From AP-16 sp046727735 (GTDB taxonomy: Bacteria; Pseudomonadota; Alphaproteobacteria; Rhizobiales; Xanthobacteraceae), in NCBI GenBank assembly GCA_046727735.1, contig JBKPDF010000040.1:1-64000 (forward strand): a DNA stretch of 64,000 nt, read 5' to 3'. Position numbers and translations under genes: made by a program. Below the pieces are notes generated by a model that had not been told where the DNA came from, made no database searches, and saw nothing but the letters and a program-made list of their open reading frames with translations. Shown piece by piece: positions 35,726 to 44,266 of the stretch; the stretch's first letter is position 1, and each line of letters opens with the position of its first letter.

Positions 35726-36430
35726 ATGCAGGCGCGCGATCGATTGATCGTGGCGCTCGATCTCGACGACGTGCGCGCCGCCGAGACCATGGTCGAGCGT
35801 CTCGGCGATCAAGTCACCTTCTACAAGATCGGATATCAGCTGGCATTCGCGGGTGGGCTGCCGCTCGCGACCGCGCTGTCCCGTGCCGGCAAGCGCGTAT
35901 TTCTCGACATGAAGCTCCACGACATCGGCAACACCGTCGCGCGCGGGGTCGCCAACGCGGCGCGGATGGGCGTGCATTTCCTCACGGTGCACGGCTATCC
36001 GCAGACGATGCGGGCGGCGGCCGAAGCCAAGGCCAAGGCCGACTCGCCTCTCAAGCTGCTCGCCGTGACGGTGTTGACCTCTTACGATGACGACGACCTC
36101 GCCGATGCCGGCTATGTGCTCGGCGTCGATGCGCTCGTGCTGAAGCGAGCCGCGCAGGCGCGCGCGTTGGAGCTCGATGGGCTCGTCTGCGCGCCGCCCG
36201 AGGCGGCGGCTCTGCGCGCGGCGGTAGGCCCCGGTATGGTGCTGGTCACGCCCGGGATCCGGCCTCAAGGAAGCGCCGCGGCCGATCAGAAACGTGCGCT
36301 TACGCCCGAGGCGGCGATTGCGGCCGGCGCCGATTATGTGGTGGTGGGGCGGCCAATCGTGGAGGCCCGCGATGCGGCGGACGCGGTCGAAGCCATCGTG
36401 GCCGAGATCGCGGCCGCGGAGAGGAAATGA
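35726..36430 (+). CDS. pyrF: orotidine 5'-phosphate decarboxylase
   Basis: 234 residues. The OMP decarboxylase barrel motifs are L-I-V-A-L-D-L-D at the start, the catalytic D-M-K-L-H-D-I-G-N-T at about residue 60, and T-P-G-I-R-P-Q-G near the end. Last step of UMP synthesis. It may be transcribed with pmtA, 24 bases upstream. A family B palindrome follows. Confidence 0.96.
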   Translation: MQARDRLIVALDLDDVRAAETMVERLGDQVTFYKIGYQLAFAGGLPLATALSRAGKRVFLDMKLHDIGNTVARGVANAARMGVHFLTVHGYPQTMRAAAEAKAKADSPLKLLAVTVLTSYDDDDLADAGYVLGVDALVLKRAAQARALELDGLVCAPPEAAALRAAVGPGMVLVTPGIRPQGSAAADQKRALTPEAAIAAGADYVVVGRPIVEARDAADAVEAIVAEIAAAERK

Positions 36431-36440
36431 GAGGTGGTCC

Positions 36441-36542
36441 GTCGTTCCGGAAGCCGCGAAGCGGCTATCCGGAACCCCTGGACACCAATCGATCTGCGAT
36501 CATGGGTTCCGGGTTCGCGCCTTCGGCGCGCCCCGGAACGAC
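36441..36542. repeat. family B palindromic repeat, copy 1
   Basis: The unit starts GTCGTTCCGG and ends CCGGAACGAC, forming an inverted pair. Inside are a left hairpin (GCCGCGAAGCGGC) and a right hairpin (GCGCCTTCGGCGC). The last 42 bases (36501-36542) match 62878-62919 with a single difference, so the two copies are recent relatives. Confidence 0.85.
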
Positions 36543-36558
36543 GGAAAGGGAGAAGAGG

Positions 36559-36864
36559 ATGCCCAAGGGATATTGGATCGGGCGTGTCGATGTGACGAAC
36601 CCGGACGGCTACAAGGCCTATGTGTCCGCCAATGCCGAGCCGTTCCGCAAATACGGCGCACGGTTCCTCGTGCGCGGCGGCACGTTCGAGAAGATGGAAG
36701 GCCAGAGCCGCGCGCGCCACGTCGTCATCGAGTTCAAGGACTACGCGACCGCGCTCGCCTGCTATCGGTCGCCCGAATATCAGCGCGCGATGGCGCTGCG
36801 GAAAGGCCATGCCGACGCCGATATCATCGTGATCGAGGGCTACGACGGCCCGCAGCCCGGCTGA
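36559..36864 (+). CDS. DUF1330 protein
   Basis: 101 residues. It begins M-P-K-G-Y-W-I-G-R-V-D-V-T-N-P-D-G-Y and ends with D-I-I-V-I-E-G-Y-D-G, the ferredoxin-like dimeric alpha/beta-barrel layout of DUF1330 proteins. These are small cytosolic proteins of unknown function. ATG 36559 has AGAAGAGG directly upstream; the sequence before it is a family B repeat. Confidence 0.85.
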   Translation: MPKGYWIGRVDVTNPDGYKAYVSANAEPFRKYGARFLVRGGTFEKMEGQSRARHVVIEFKDYATALACYRSPEYQRAMALRKGHADADIIVIEGYDGPQPG

Positions 36865-36936
36865 TTCCTGAGCGCGGCGGCGCCTTTGCGGGCCAAGCGT
36901 CTGCCGCTATACCGGCTTGCGATTGGGAGTGAGGCA

Positions 36937-37749
36937 ATGCCGGACATGCGGCTGATCGCGGTCGGGGCCGGCGGGCGGATGGGCCGCACGCTGGTGAAGA
37001 CCATCGCGGAAACAGAGGGCGTCGTGCTCGCGGGCGCGGTCGAGCAGCCCGGATCGCTGATCGGCCAGGATTCCGGCGTGCTCGCCGGCATCGCGGCGAA
37101 CAACATTGCGCTCGTACCCGATGCAAAACCGCTGCTCGCTGACGCCGACGGCATTCTCGATTTCACCGCGCCCGCTGCCACGTTGAAATTCGCGGCGCTG
37201 TGCGCCGAGGCCGGGAAGATTCACGTCGCCGGCACGACCGGCCTCTCCGCCGAGGACGAGGAAAAGATCAAGGGGTTCGCAAACAAGGCGGTGATCGTCC
37301 GCTCGCCCAACATGAGCTTGGGCGTGAACCTCATGGCGGCGCTGGTGCGCCGTGTCGCTGCCAGTCTCGATGATGAGTTCGACGTCGAAATTCTCGAAAT
37401 GCACCACAACAAGAAAGTGGACGCGCCGTCCGGCACTGCGTTGTTGCTGGGTGCCGCCGCGGCGCAGGGCAGGGGCGTGGAGTTCGCCAAGCGCAAAGTC
37501 GCGGGACGCGACGGCATCACCGGCGCGCGCAGACGCGGCGACATTGGCTTTGCGTCGCTGCGCGGCGGCAGCGTCGTCGGCGACCACAGCGTGATGTTTG
37601 CGGCGCCCGGCGAGCGCATCGAGCTCGTGCATCGCGCCGAGGACCGCGGCATCTATGCGCGCAGCGCCGTCAAGGCGGCGCTGTGGGCCCGCGGCAAGCC
37701 GCCCGGGCTCTATTCCATGGCCGACGTGCTAGGCCTCCAGAACTTCTGA
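36937..37749 (+). CDS. dapB: 4-hydroxy-tetrahydrodipicolinate reductase
   Basis: 270 residues. N-terminal NAD(P)H-binding G-A-G-G-R-M-G-R near residue 9, then D-F-T, the dinucleotide-binding G-T-T-G, and the catalytic signature E-M-H-H-N-K-K-V-D-A-P-S-G-T-A. Second committed step in lysine and diaminopimelate synthesis, supplying peptidoglycan cross-links. Followed 22 bases later by gpmA. Confidence 0.96.
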   Translation: MPDMRLIAVGAGGRMGRTLVKTIAETEGVVLAGAVEQPGSLIGQDSGVLAGIAANNIALVPDAKPLLADADGILDFTAPAATLKFAALCAEAGKIHVAGTTGLSAEDEEKIKGFANKAVIVRSPNMSLGVNLMAALVRRVAASLDDEFDVEILEMHHNKKVDAPSGTALLLGAAAAQGRGVEFAKRKVAGRDGITGARRRGDIGFASLRGGSVVGDHSVMFAAPGERIELVHRAEDRGIYARSAVKAALWARGKPPGLYSMADVLGLQNF

Positions 37750-37771
37750 ACCCGGAAAATCGAGGATCCGC

Positions 37772-38395
37772 ATGTCCGACCGTCTTCTCGTGCTCGTGCG
37801 CCACGGCCAGAGCGAATGGAATCTCAAGAACCTGTTCACCGGCTGGCGCGACATCGACCTGAGCGAGCAGGGCATCGCCGAGGCGCGCACCGCCGGCCGC
37901 AAGCTCAAGGCGCAGGGCTTGCGCTTCGACGTCGCGTTCACCTCCGCGCTGATCCGCGCGCAGCGCACGCTCGACATCATGCTCGACGAGCTCGGCCAGC
38001 GCGGCATTCCGGTGCTCAAGGATCAGGCGCTCAACGAGCGCGATTACGGCGACCTCGTCGGGCTCAACAAGGACGATGCGCGCAAGCGCTGGGGCGACGA
38101 GCAGGTCCATATCTGGCGGCGTTCCTACGATGTTGCGCCGCCCGGCGGCGAGAGCCTGCGCGACACCGCGGCGCGCGTGCTGCCGTATTACATCCAGGAG
38201 ATTCTCCCGCGCGTGCTCCGCGGCGAGCGGGTGCTCGTGTCCGCGCACGGCAACTCGCTGCGCGCGCTCGTCATGGTGCTCGACCATCACACGACGGAGT
38301 CGATCCTCAAGCTCAATCTCGACACCGGAGTGCCGATGGTCTACCGGCTCAACGCCGACTCGACCGTCGCGGAGAAACGCGATCTCGCCGCCTGA
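37772..38395 (+). CDS. gpmA: 2,3-bisphosphoglycerate-dependent phosphoglycerate mutase
   Basis: 207 residues. The catalytic R-H-G-Q-S-E-W-N is at residues 10-17, then F-T-G-W-R-D and the E-R-D-Y-G-D-L acid residue; the second histidine is in S-A-H-G-N-S-L. It interconverts 3- and 2-phosphoglycerate in glycolysis. Shorter than enteric GpmA (about 250), as usual in alphaproteobacteria. Probably cotranscribed with dapB. Confidence 0.95.
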   Translation: MSDRLLVLVRHGQSEWNLKNLFTGWRDIDLSEQGIAEARTAGRKLKAQGLRFDVAFTSALIRAQRTLDIMLDELGQRGIPVLKDQALNERDYGDLVGLNKDDARKRWGDEQVHIWRRSYDVAPPGGESLRDTAARVLPYYIQEILPRVLRGERVLVSAHGNSLRALVMVLDHHTTESILKLNLDTGVPMVYRLNADSTVAEKRDLAA

Positions 38396-38442
38396 CCAAG
38401 CGGCGAGGCCAGCCTTAAAGTAACGGCAGCCGAGAGTGCAGG

Positions 38443-38596
38443 TCCCCTCTCCCCGCTGGGGAGAGGGATAGGGTGAGGGGAACACGATGATCTTTCAGAC
38501 TGAACGGTCGTGACCCCCTCACCCGGTCCTCGCCGTAGGCGAGGACCGAACCCGGATCAGGTCCGGGGCAGGCTCTCTCCCCGACGGGGAGAGGTG
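38443..38596. repeat. family A palindromic repeat, copy 2
   Basis: The left hairpin is CCTCTCCCC-GCT-GGGGAGAGG. The inner stem GGGTGAGGGG (38471-38480) pairs perfectly with CCCCTCACCC (38515-38524) over a 34-base loop. Two further hairpins, GGTCCTCGCC/GGCGAGGACC and CCCGGA/TCCGGG, precede the right end hairpin CTCTCCCC-GAC-GGGGAGAG. It fills the gap between gpmA and the amidase gene. Confidence 0.85.
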
Positions 38597-38657
38597 GAGA
38601 GTGCCTCGCGCACACCGGCCCAATCGCGCGCGACCAGACCTCACACAGGACGCCCGA

Positions 38658-40058
38658 ATGGATACCCGCACCACCGATCCCGGTTCGCTTTCCGCACATC
38701 AGCTTGCGCAAGCCATCGCGGCGCGGCGGCTCTCTTCGGTCGACGCGGTCGGCGCGTTTCTGGACCGCATCGCTGCGCGGGATTCCAAGCTCCACGCCTT
38801 CGTCGAAGTCTATGCGGACGAGGCGCGGCTCACGGCCGAGGCCGCCGACAAGGCGATCAGAGCCGGCCATGCGGTTGGGCCTCTGCACGGCGTGCCGATC
38901 GCGCTGAAAGATCTGATCGAGATCGAAGGAAAAACCGTCACCGGCGGGGCATCGATCTGGCGCGAGCGACGGGCCGAGCGCACCGCCACGCTTGCGCGAA
39001 AGCTGATTGCGCAGGGCATAATCGTGCTCGGCAAGACCCACATGGTCGAGTTCGCCTATGGCGGCTGGGGCACGAACCAGCGCATGGGAACGCCGTGGAA
39101 TCCCTGGGATCCGAAAATTGCCCGCACGCCAGGCGGCTCGAGCAGCGGTTCGGGCGTCGCGGTCGCGGCGCGGCTTGCGCCCTGGGCGATCGGCACCGAT
39201 ACCGGCGGCTCGGTACGGCTTCCCGCCTCCTTCTGCGGCCTCACCGCACTGAAGACCACGATCGGGCGGGTCAGCACGTACGGGATTCTGCCGCTGAGCC
39301 CGACGCTCGACACGCCCGGCCCGATGGCCCGCTCGGTCGAGGACGTGGCGCTGCTCTATGGTGCGGTGTGCGGACCCGACCCGCGCGATCCGCACACCTT
39401 GGCGGTGCCGCCGGGTGAACTCGGCGAGGGCTGGCGGCGCGGCATCCGCGGCCTGCGGCTTGCGCGGCTGCCGGCACCCGAGCGCGGCCTCGTCGGTGAA
39501 GGCGTGATCGCCGCGTACGAGGCCGCGCTCTCCGCGCTGGCGCATCTAGGCGCCGAGATCGCCGACATCGAACTGCCGTTCGGTTTCGCGGAGGCGGGCG
39601 CGCTCAACGGCCGCATCATGGGCGCGGAGGCCTATGCGATCCTCGGCGACATCGTCGACGACGACAAACAGCCGCTCGACGAGGACGTGCGGCCGCGCAT
39701 CCGCGGCGGCCGCGAGCTCACCGCGCGCGATTATCTCAAGGCGCTCGCCGAGCGGGAGGAGCGCAAACGCGCGTTCGCGGCGGCGTTCGCCTCCTTCGAT
39801 GCGCTGCTGACGCCGACCACGCCGATGACGGCGATCCCGCTCGACCGCGTCGATCAATCGAAGACGCCCGCGCATTTCACGCGCTTCGCCAACCTGCTCG
39901 ACCTGTGCGCGCTGGCGCTGCCAAACGGAATGGTGGAAGGCCTGCCGAGTTCGCTGCAGATCATCGGCCGCGGCTATGACGAGGAAACGGTGCTGCGCAT
40001 CGGCCACGCCTACCAAAGCGCGACGGATTGGCACGAGCGGGCCCCGCCGGGGATTTGA
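38658..40058 (+). CDS. amidase signature family hydrolase
   Basis: 466 residues. The Ser-cisSer-Lys triad is visible: the lysine in I-A-L-K-D-L-I-E near residue 80, and the serines in the signature G-G-S-S-S-G-S-G and G-T-D-T-G-G-S-V-R. It resembles GatA and aryl-acylamidases, but the gatC and gatB partners are not nearby, so it is more likely a free amidase of unknown substrate than a tRNA amidotransferase subunit. A family A repeat occupies the upstream gap and a partial family B repeat starts three bases after the stop. Confidence 0.85.
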   Translation: MDTRTTDPGSLSAHQLAQAIAARRLSSVDAVGAFLDRIAARDSKLHAFVEVYADEARLTAEAADKAIRAGHAVGPLHGVPIALKDLIEIEGKTVTGGASIWRERRAERTATLARKLIAQGIIVLGKTHMVEFAYGGWGTNQRMGTPWNPWDPKIARTPGGSSSGSGVAVAARLAPWAIGTDTGGSVRLPASFCGLTALKTTIGRVSTYGILPLSPTLDTPGPMARSVEDVALLYGAVCGPDPRDPHTLAVPPGELGEGWRRGIRGLRLARLPAPERGLVGEGVIAAYEAALSALAHLGAEIADIELPFGFAEAGALNGRIMGAEAYAILGDIVDDDKQPLDEDVRPRIRGGRELTARDYLKALAEREERKRAFAAAFASFDALLTPTTPMTAIPLDRVDQSKTPAHFTRFANLLDLCALALPNGMVEGLPSSLQIIGRGYDEETVLRIGHAYQSATDWHERAPPGI

Positions 40059-40060
40059 CC

Positions 40061-40093
40061 GTCATCCTGGGCCGAGCGAAGCGAGGAATCCGG
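40061..40093. repeat. family B palindromic repeat, half copy
   Basis: It starts GTCATCCTGG and contains GCCGAGCGAAGCGAGGA, as the left half of the full copy at 62803-62919 does, but the right half is missing. It marks the junction between ordinary sequence and the lower-G+C island that follows. Confidence 0.6.
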
Positions 40094-40292
40094 AATTCAC
40101 CCATACTGTCGGCGGGGCCTCGGTACGGCCGAACGATTGGCACTCTGGCGCACATCAGTTCGTCTACTTCTAGATCTGTGCCTTACCGGCAACACCCAAG
40201 AAAAAATATAAAGTTGTGGTAAGATGTGGTGGCCCGGGTCGGTTGCACCTCATACAATCTATACAAGAACAAAAACAATATTTGGGGGCGAC

Positions 40293-41153
40293 ATGAACTC
40301 TGGATCCGATTCCGGAACCGTCCGTATTTGCGCGATTTTTGCCGGCATTCTCCTTGCTAGCTGTGCGCCGCGGATCGCGGCAACGCCTTTGGCGCCGGAT
40401 GGGGCGACGCCGTTACCCGGCGCTGCTTCCGGGTTTCGCTATTTCCTGCCGCGGCCCTACTTGTTGGTGATGGAAATTCCAGCTGGTGCTCGCGTCCGCG
40501 TGGCCGTACCTACCGACGCACCAAAACCGCCCGAGCACCCTGGTCCAGGGCGACTGCGGACTGGGGCTGCATCGCCGTCCAAGAAGTCCACGGCAGCGGC
40601 AGCGGACGACAGCGGGGGCGGAGATAAACAAGGAAGCCAATCGCCTGCCGCTCCAGGTAATACCGGATTTCTTGCGTCTTCGCCGACCTACATGGCGAAA
40701 CTGATCTATCTCCCGGATTACTCCCAGCCGATGGCAGTGACGATGGACACCGGTTTGTTCGGCACGGCATCCATGCAGTTGACGCTTCAGGACGGCTGGA
40801 TGCTCACGAACGTTTCAGCGAACGGGGACAACAGCAAGTTAGCCGACGTTGTGACCGCCGCCCTCGGAGCCGTGGGCGGTGCTGTCACGGGAGGGGCGAG
40901 CAACGCGGTCTCGGCCGCTACAAAGAAGACGGGTGGCTCCCCTAAGGTCACCATTGATCGTGCTCTTCGGCCTGGTCTCTATGCATTCGATTATGTTTAT
41001 GGCCAAAGCCGCGTATTTACGGTCTGCGCAGTGGCGTATTTCGATGCGGCGGGCAGCCATCTGGCGCATCCTCGCGAAGCGGGGGCTTGCGGTCCCGATG
41101 TTTCCCGTCCGTCGCCGATTCTTGTCTCTGAAGTGATTTCCCGAGCTTTTTAG
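40293..41153 (+). CDS. hypothetical lipoprotein, first gene of the protease island
   Basis: 286 residues from ATG 40293, preceded by TTGGGGGCG. A hydrophobic segment ends in the lipobox L-L-A-S-C with Cys24, so it should be lipid-anchored. After a Pro-rich region and a low-complexity Lys/Ala/Asp/Gly linker (about residues 100-135) come a beta-rich segment, a Gly/Ala/Val stretch with predicted helix (V-V-T-A-A-L-G-A-V-G-G-A-V-T-G-G) and a C-terminal domain with two cysteines. No family recognised. The stop is eight bases from the protease gene start, so the two are cotranscribed. Base composition is lower in G+C than the flanking genes. Confidence 0.7.
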   Translation: MNSGSDSGTVRICAIFAGILLASCAPRIAATPLAPDGATPLPGAASGFRYFLPRPYLLVMEIPAGARVRVAVPTDAPKPPEHPGPGRLRTGAASPSKKSTAAAADDSGGGDKQGSQSPAAPGNTGFLASSPTYMAKLIYLPDYSQPMAVTMDTGLFGTASMQLTLQDGWMLTNVSANGDNSKLADVVTAALGAVGGAVTGGASNAVSAATKKTGGSPKVTIDRALRPGLYAFDYVYGQSRVFTVCAVAYFDAAGSHLAHPREAGACGPDVSRPSPILVSEVISRAF

Positions 41154-41161
41154 GGTGTGTC

Positions 41162-41734
41162 ATGCCGCTCAAGGTCACGCAGGGGATTCCAATCAGATCT
41201 AGCGCGCCGCCAGGGCCGGACGACGTGGTCTTGCCGGTGCGGTATGTAAAACAACAACCCTTTCAGAACCTCTGCTGGGCTGCCTGCGGCCAAATGGTTC
41301 TAGAGTACGAGGGCGTCGCCCCGTTCGGCCGGCTATGCGAGCTCACGACCAAAATATTCGGCCCGCACTGCTGCGCCGACGAGGATTCGTGCGACAATGA
41401 AGAATCGCCCGAGACCCTGTACGATGCCTTTGGTTTTTCCTACGAAAAACTCGGGAATCCGATGAGCGAGCGTTCGGTGAAGGAATGGATACGTGCAAAG
41501 TATCCCGTACAAACGTATTTTGAGTATTCACAAGGAGGTGCCCACACCGCTCTGATCGTCGGTTTTCTCACGGGGGGACGGTACTTAGTCTACGATCCCC
41601 GTTGGGGGGATGGCGTGTGCAGCTATGAGGATCTGCTCGCTGTATATGGAATGGGAAGCTGGGAGGATACCTGGTTCAATATCGTGAAAGCTTCGCCACA
41701 AATCGGAAAGACTTCCAATGCCGAAATCGCATGA
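41162..41734 (+). CDS. papain-like cysteine protease (C39/C70-type fold)
   Basis: 190 residues. The papain-like core is clear: Q35-N-L-C38-W-A-A-C with Cys38 as nucleophile, G-G-A-H128-T-A-L-I-V-G and V-Y-D145-P as the His and Asp of the triad. This arrangement is shared by AvrRpt2-like (C70) and C39-like peptidases. A cysteine cluster between residues 59 and 77 (C-E-L, H-C-C, S-C-D) is unusual and may bind metal or form disulfides. There is no signal peptide or transporter domain, so it is not a bacteriocin-exporting ABC protease. It lies between a lipoprotein gene and an overlapping partner gene. Confidence 0.75.
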   Translation: MPLKVTQGIPIRSSAPPGPDDVVLPVRYVKQQPFQNLCWAACGQMVLEYEGVAPFGRLCELTTKIFGPHCCADEDSCDNEESPETLYDAFGFSYEKLGNPMSERSVKEWIRAKYPVQTYFEYSQGGAHTALIVGFLTGGRYLVYDPRWGDGVCSYEDLLAVYGMGSWEDTWFNIVKASPQIGKTSNAEIA

Positions 41735-42362
41735 TTTTCGGCCTGTTGCGTTGACCAACTTGGCCCATCGCATCGGCGGATGGTTGCATGCGCCCGCTTT
41801 CGATGCGAGCATCGCCAGCGCGCGTGTACATGCCGAAGACCAAATCGAACTCGCGGAAAGCTTCGAAGTATGGATTCTGGGGCCAGGCCCGGTTTCCAGG
41901 GGTGCTGTCTCGATTCAGTCCGCTGCGCAGCAAACCAAATATTGGCACCACCAGATACGACGTAACGGTAAGGCGACGGAGTACGCCCGCTCGATACCCG
42001 ATTCGGAAAATGCAGATTGGGAAATACGGGCAGTTCTGGCATCGGACTTGGCCTCGAAAATTGAGCGGGGAATAGAACTTATCGATGCGGAACCTTCGTT
42101 GGAAAAATCGGAAGTTAAACTGTTAATTGTTCCCGCGCATGGAATTACGGCCCTTTGGATGGTAATGGACGATAAAACGGAACGGCTACTCGTCGTTGAC
42201 GCTCCGCAAGCCTACCAGCGCGTCTCTGCAAATCGCATCTATGATACGATCGAATTTCTGAAGGCGCTTGGGCAGGAAACACCGGCGCAGGGCATCCCAG
42301 CACGACTACAGCGGAACTCGCCGCCTCTCCCAAAGAACGCAGATCCTCCTCCTCGCAGATGA
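41718..42362 (+). CDS. hypothetical partner of the papain-like protease
   Basis: 214 residues, family not recognised. The start overlaps the 3' end of the protease gene by 17 bases, which implies translational coupling and a matched amount of the two proteins. No signal peptide or membrane segment. The middle (K-L-L-I-V-P-A-H-G-I-T-A-L-W-M) looks like a buried beta strand pair followed by a helix. The C terminus is Pro-rich. From the coupling I infer a chaperone, inhibitor or substrate of the protease, but nothing in the sequence proves it. G+C is low for this genome. Confidence 0.65.
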   Translation: MPKSHDFRPVALTNLAHRIGGWLHAPAFDASIASARVHAEDQIELAESFEVWILGPGPVSRGAVSIQSAAQQTKYWHHQIRRNGKATEYARSIPDSENADWEIRAVLASDLASKIERGIELIDAEPSLEKSEVKLLIVPAHGITALWMVMDDKTERLLVVDAPQAYQRVSANRIYDTIEFLKALGQETPAQGIPARLQRNSPPLPKNADPPPRR

Positions 42363-42406
42363 TTAATCCTGGTGCCCTACTCCGCATTCGGACTCCAAGC
42401 TAATGT

Positions 42407-43069
42407 TCACAGCAGTTCTGCTTTCGCCAGATCCCACAGCAGCCGATAAGTCCCGAACGAGATTACCTGCGCGCCCGGCACCGCAGCGGCTCTGCCGAAA
42501 TGCGGCTCGGCCAGAGCGCGCACGTCGCGTTCGTCCGTGCCCTCGATGAACACGTACCAATCGTAGGTGCCGGCGCCCGACGCGGACGTCCCGGGAGGCC
42601 GCGACAGCTCGGGATCGGCTTGCAGCAAATGCGCGGAGATCGCCCGATCGGCGACGGCATCGAGCTTCGCCAGCAGTGCATTGCGCAGCACCCCGTGGTC
42701 GCCGCCCGAAGAAAAGATCCGGCTGAACGCGAGCGCGCCGCCCCGTCCCTGCCCGCGGCTGAGGCCCACGCGCGCCACCGCCCGGGTGAAATTGCGGAAC
42801 TTCGGCATGTGGTGAGCGGTCCACGGCGTCGGATTACGCAAGGCCTCGAGATAGGCGGGACTGCGCAGCACGTCGACATCCTCGACCGTGTAGAGATTGA
42901 GATATTTTGGCTCCGCCGCGATCGCCGCATAGCGCCGGGCTTCCAAAAAACCCGGGATGCTCACGCGCTCGATGATATGCTCCTTGTCGTACCAGCGATT
43001 GAAATCCTGCTCCTCCGCCGGATCGGCATCCATCAGGGTGATGAGCATTCCCTTGCCCGACAGCGGCAT
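42407..43069 (-). CDS. EthD/DUF4286-like dimeric alpha-beta protein
   Basis: 220 residues from M-P-L-S-G-K-G at 43069. The N-terminal half (M-D-A-D-P-A-E-E-Q-D-F-N-R-W-Y-D-K-E-H) has the W-Y-x-x-E-H pattern of ferredoxin-like dimeric alpha/beta-barrel proteins of the EthD type, and the second half repeats a similar fold. Function unknown; relatives are small cytosolic proteins found near catabolic genes. Upstream sequence is a family B repeat. Confidence 0.65.
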   Translation of the reverse strand: MPLSGKGMLITLMDADPAEEQDFNRWYDKEHIIERVSIPGFLEARRYAAIAAEPKYLNLYTVEDVDVLRSPAYLEALRNPTPWTAHHMPKFRNFTRAVARVGLSRGQGRGGALAFSRIFSSGGDHGVLRNALLAKLDAVADRAISAHLLQADPELSRPPGTSASGAGTYDWYVFIEGTDERDVRALAEPHFGRAAAVPGAQVISFGTYRLLWDLAKAELL

Positions 43070-43088
43070 CTCGTTTCCTCCCGAGGCG

Positions 43089-43200
43089 TCGTTCCGGCCG
43101 AAGGCGCAAGCGCGCGAGCCGGAACCCAGGAACACGGCGGTGTCCAGCCTACACCGTGTCCATGGATTCCGGCTCTGGCGTGCGGTCGGCCGGAATGACG
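43089..43200. repeat. family B palindromic repeat, divergent copy
   Basis: The outer parts GTTCCGGCCG and CGGCCGGAATGAC form an inverted pair. Inside, GAACACGGCGGTGT pairs with ACACCGTGTCC over a short loop. It lies upstream of the EthD-like gene and downstream of the Ada-like gene. Confidence 0.6.
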
Positions 43201-43225
43201 ATTCGCGGAAATTGACGGGCAGCGT

Positions 43226-44134
43226 TTACGCCGCCTCGAGCCGGCCCGCCTCCCAGCCGAGCATCGCGCGCTTGCGGGTGATACCCCAATGGTAGCCGCA
43301 CAGATCGCCGCCCTTGCCGAGCACGCGATGGCAGGGCACCACGAACGAGATCGGATTCTTGCCGACCGCAGCACCCACCGCGCGCGCCGCGCTCGGCTTG
43401 CCGAGCATCGCGGCGATCTCCGAATAGGTTCTTGCGCCTCCCATCGGGATGCCGAGCAGCGTCTCCCAAACCCGCAGCTCGAAATCAGTGCCGATCAGCA
43501 CGATGCGGAGCGGGCGGTCCGGCCGCCACAGCTTGGGATCGAAGATTCTTCGCGCAAGCGGCGTGGTCGAGGCCGCGTCCTCGACATAGCGGGCACGCGA
43601 CCAGCGGCTGCGCATGTCCTCGAGTGCGGCTGCCTCCTCGCCCGGATCGGCGAACGCAAGCCCGGCAAGGCCGCGTTTGGTCGCCATGACCAGCGCGGTG
43701 CCGAACGGAGAGGGGTGATAGCCGTACCGGATCGTCAGGCCCTGGCCGCCGGATTTCCACTCGCCCGGCGACATCGCCTCGTGGGTCACGAACAGGTCGT
43801 GCAGGCGGCCGGGGCCGGAGAGTCCGACTTCGTAGGTGGCGTCGAGCACGCTCGCTGAGGCGCGGAGCAATTTGCGCGCATGTTCGAGCGTGATCGCCTG
43901 CAGGAATGCTTTCGGGGTGAGCCCCGCCCAGCGCCGAAACAGATGGTGTAGCTCGGGGCCGGAAACGCCGGCGGCGTCCGCGATGCGCTCGATCTCCGGC
44001 TGCTCGCGCCAATGCTCGGAGATATAGGCGATGGCCCGGCGCACCACGGCATAATCCTCGGCAGCCGCAGTCAGCGGCGAAAGGTCGGTCGCACGATCGG
44101 GGGACAGCATGGCTTCCTCATGATGGCTCGTCAT
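43226..44134 (-). CDS. Ada-like regulator/O6-methylguanine-DNA methyltransferase
   Basis: 302 residues. It has an AraC-type helix-turn-helix in the N-terminal half (I-A-D-A-A-G-V-S-G-P-E-L-H-H-L-F) and a C-terminal methyltransferase domain with the suicidal cysteine Cys268 in V-V-P-C-H-R. The zinc-binding N-terminal methylphosphotriester domain of full Ada is absent, so this is the shorter Ada type that repairs O6-methylguanine and may still bind DNA as a regulator. ATG 44110 is an alternative start. Confidence 0.88.
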   Translation of the reverse strand: MTSHHEEAMLSPDRATDLSPLTAAAEDYAVVRRAIAYISEHWREQPEIERIADAAGVSGPELHHLFRRWAGLTPKAFLQAITLEHARKLLRASASVLDATYEVGLSGPGRLHDLFVTHEAMSPGEWKSGGQGLTIRYGYHPSPFGTALVMATKRGLAGLAFADPGEEAAALEDMRSRWSRARYVEDAASTTPLARRIFDPKLWRPDRPLRIVLIGTDFELRVWETLLGIPMGGARTYSEIAAMLGKPSAARAVGAAVGKNPISFVVPCHRVLGKGGDLCGYHWGITRKRAMLGWEAGRLEAA

Positions 44135-44195
44135 GGCCCAAACCTAGTGCGCGGAGGACCCGGCAACCACCCGATTCCTGCGGGAAATGTGGCTT

Positions 44196-44266
44196 GTAGG
44201 ATGGGTCGAGCAGGGCGAGACCCATCGCACCCTTGGTGGGTTTCGCTGGCGCTCAACCCACCCTAC
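44196..44266. repeat. family C palindromic repeat
   Basis: The termini GTAGGATGGG and CCCACCCTAC are inverted. There are two internal hairpins, GATGGGTC..GACCCATC and GGTGGGTT..AACCCACC. The right hairpin encodes the last residues and the stop codon of the DUF2244 gene. Confidence 0.8.

Noticed and set aside
38658..40058. Amidase as GatA subunit of the tRNA amidotransferase
   Set aside because: No gatC or gatB beside it, and the protein lacks context for a tRNA-dependent complex, so a free amidase is more likely.
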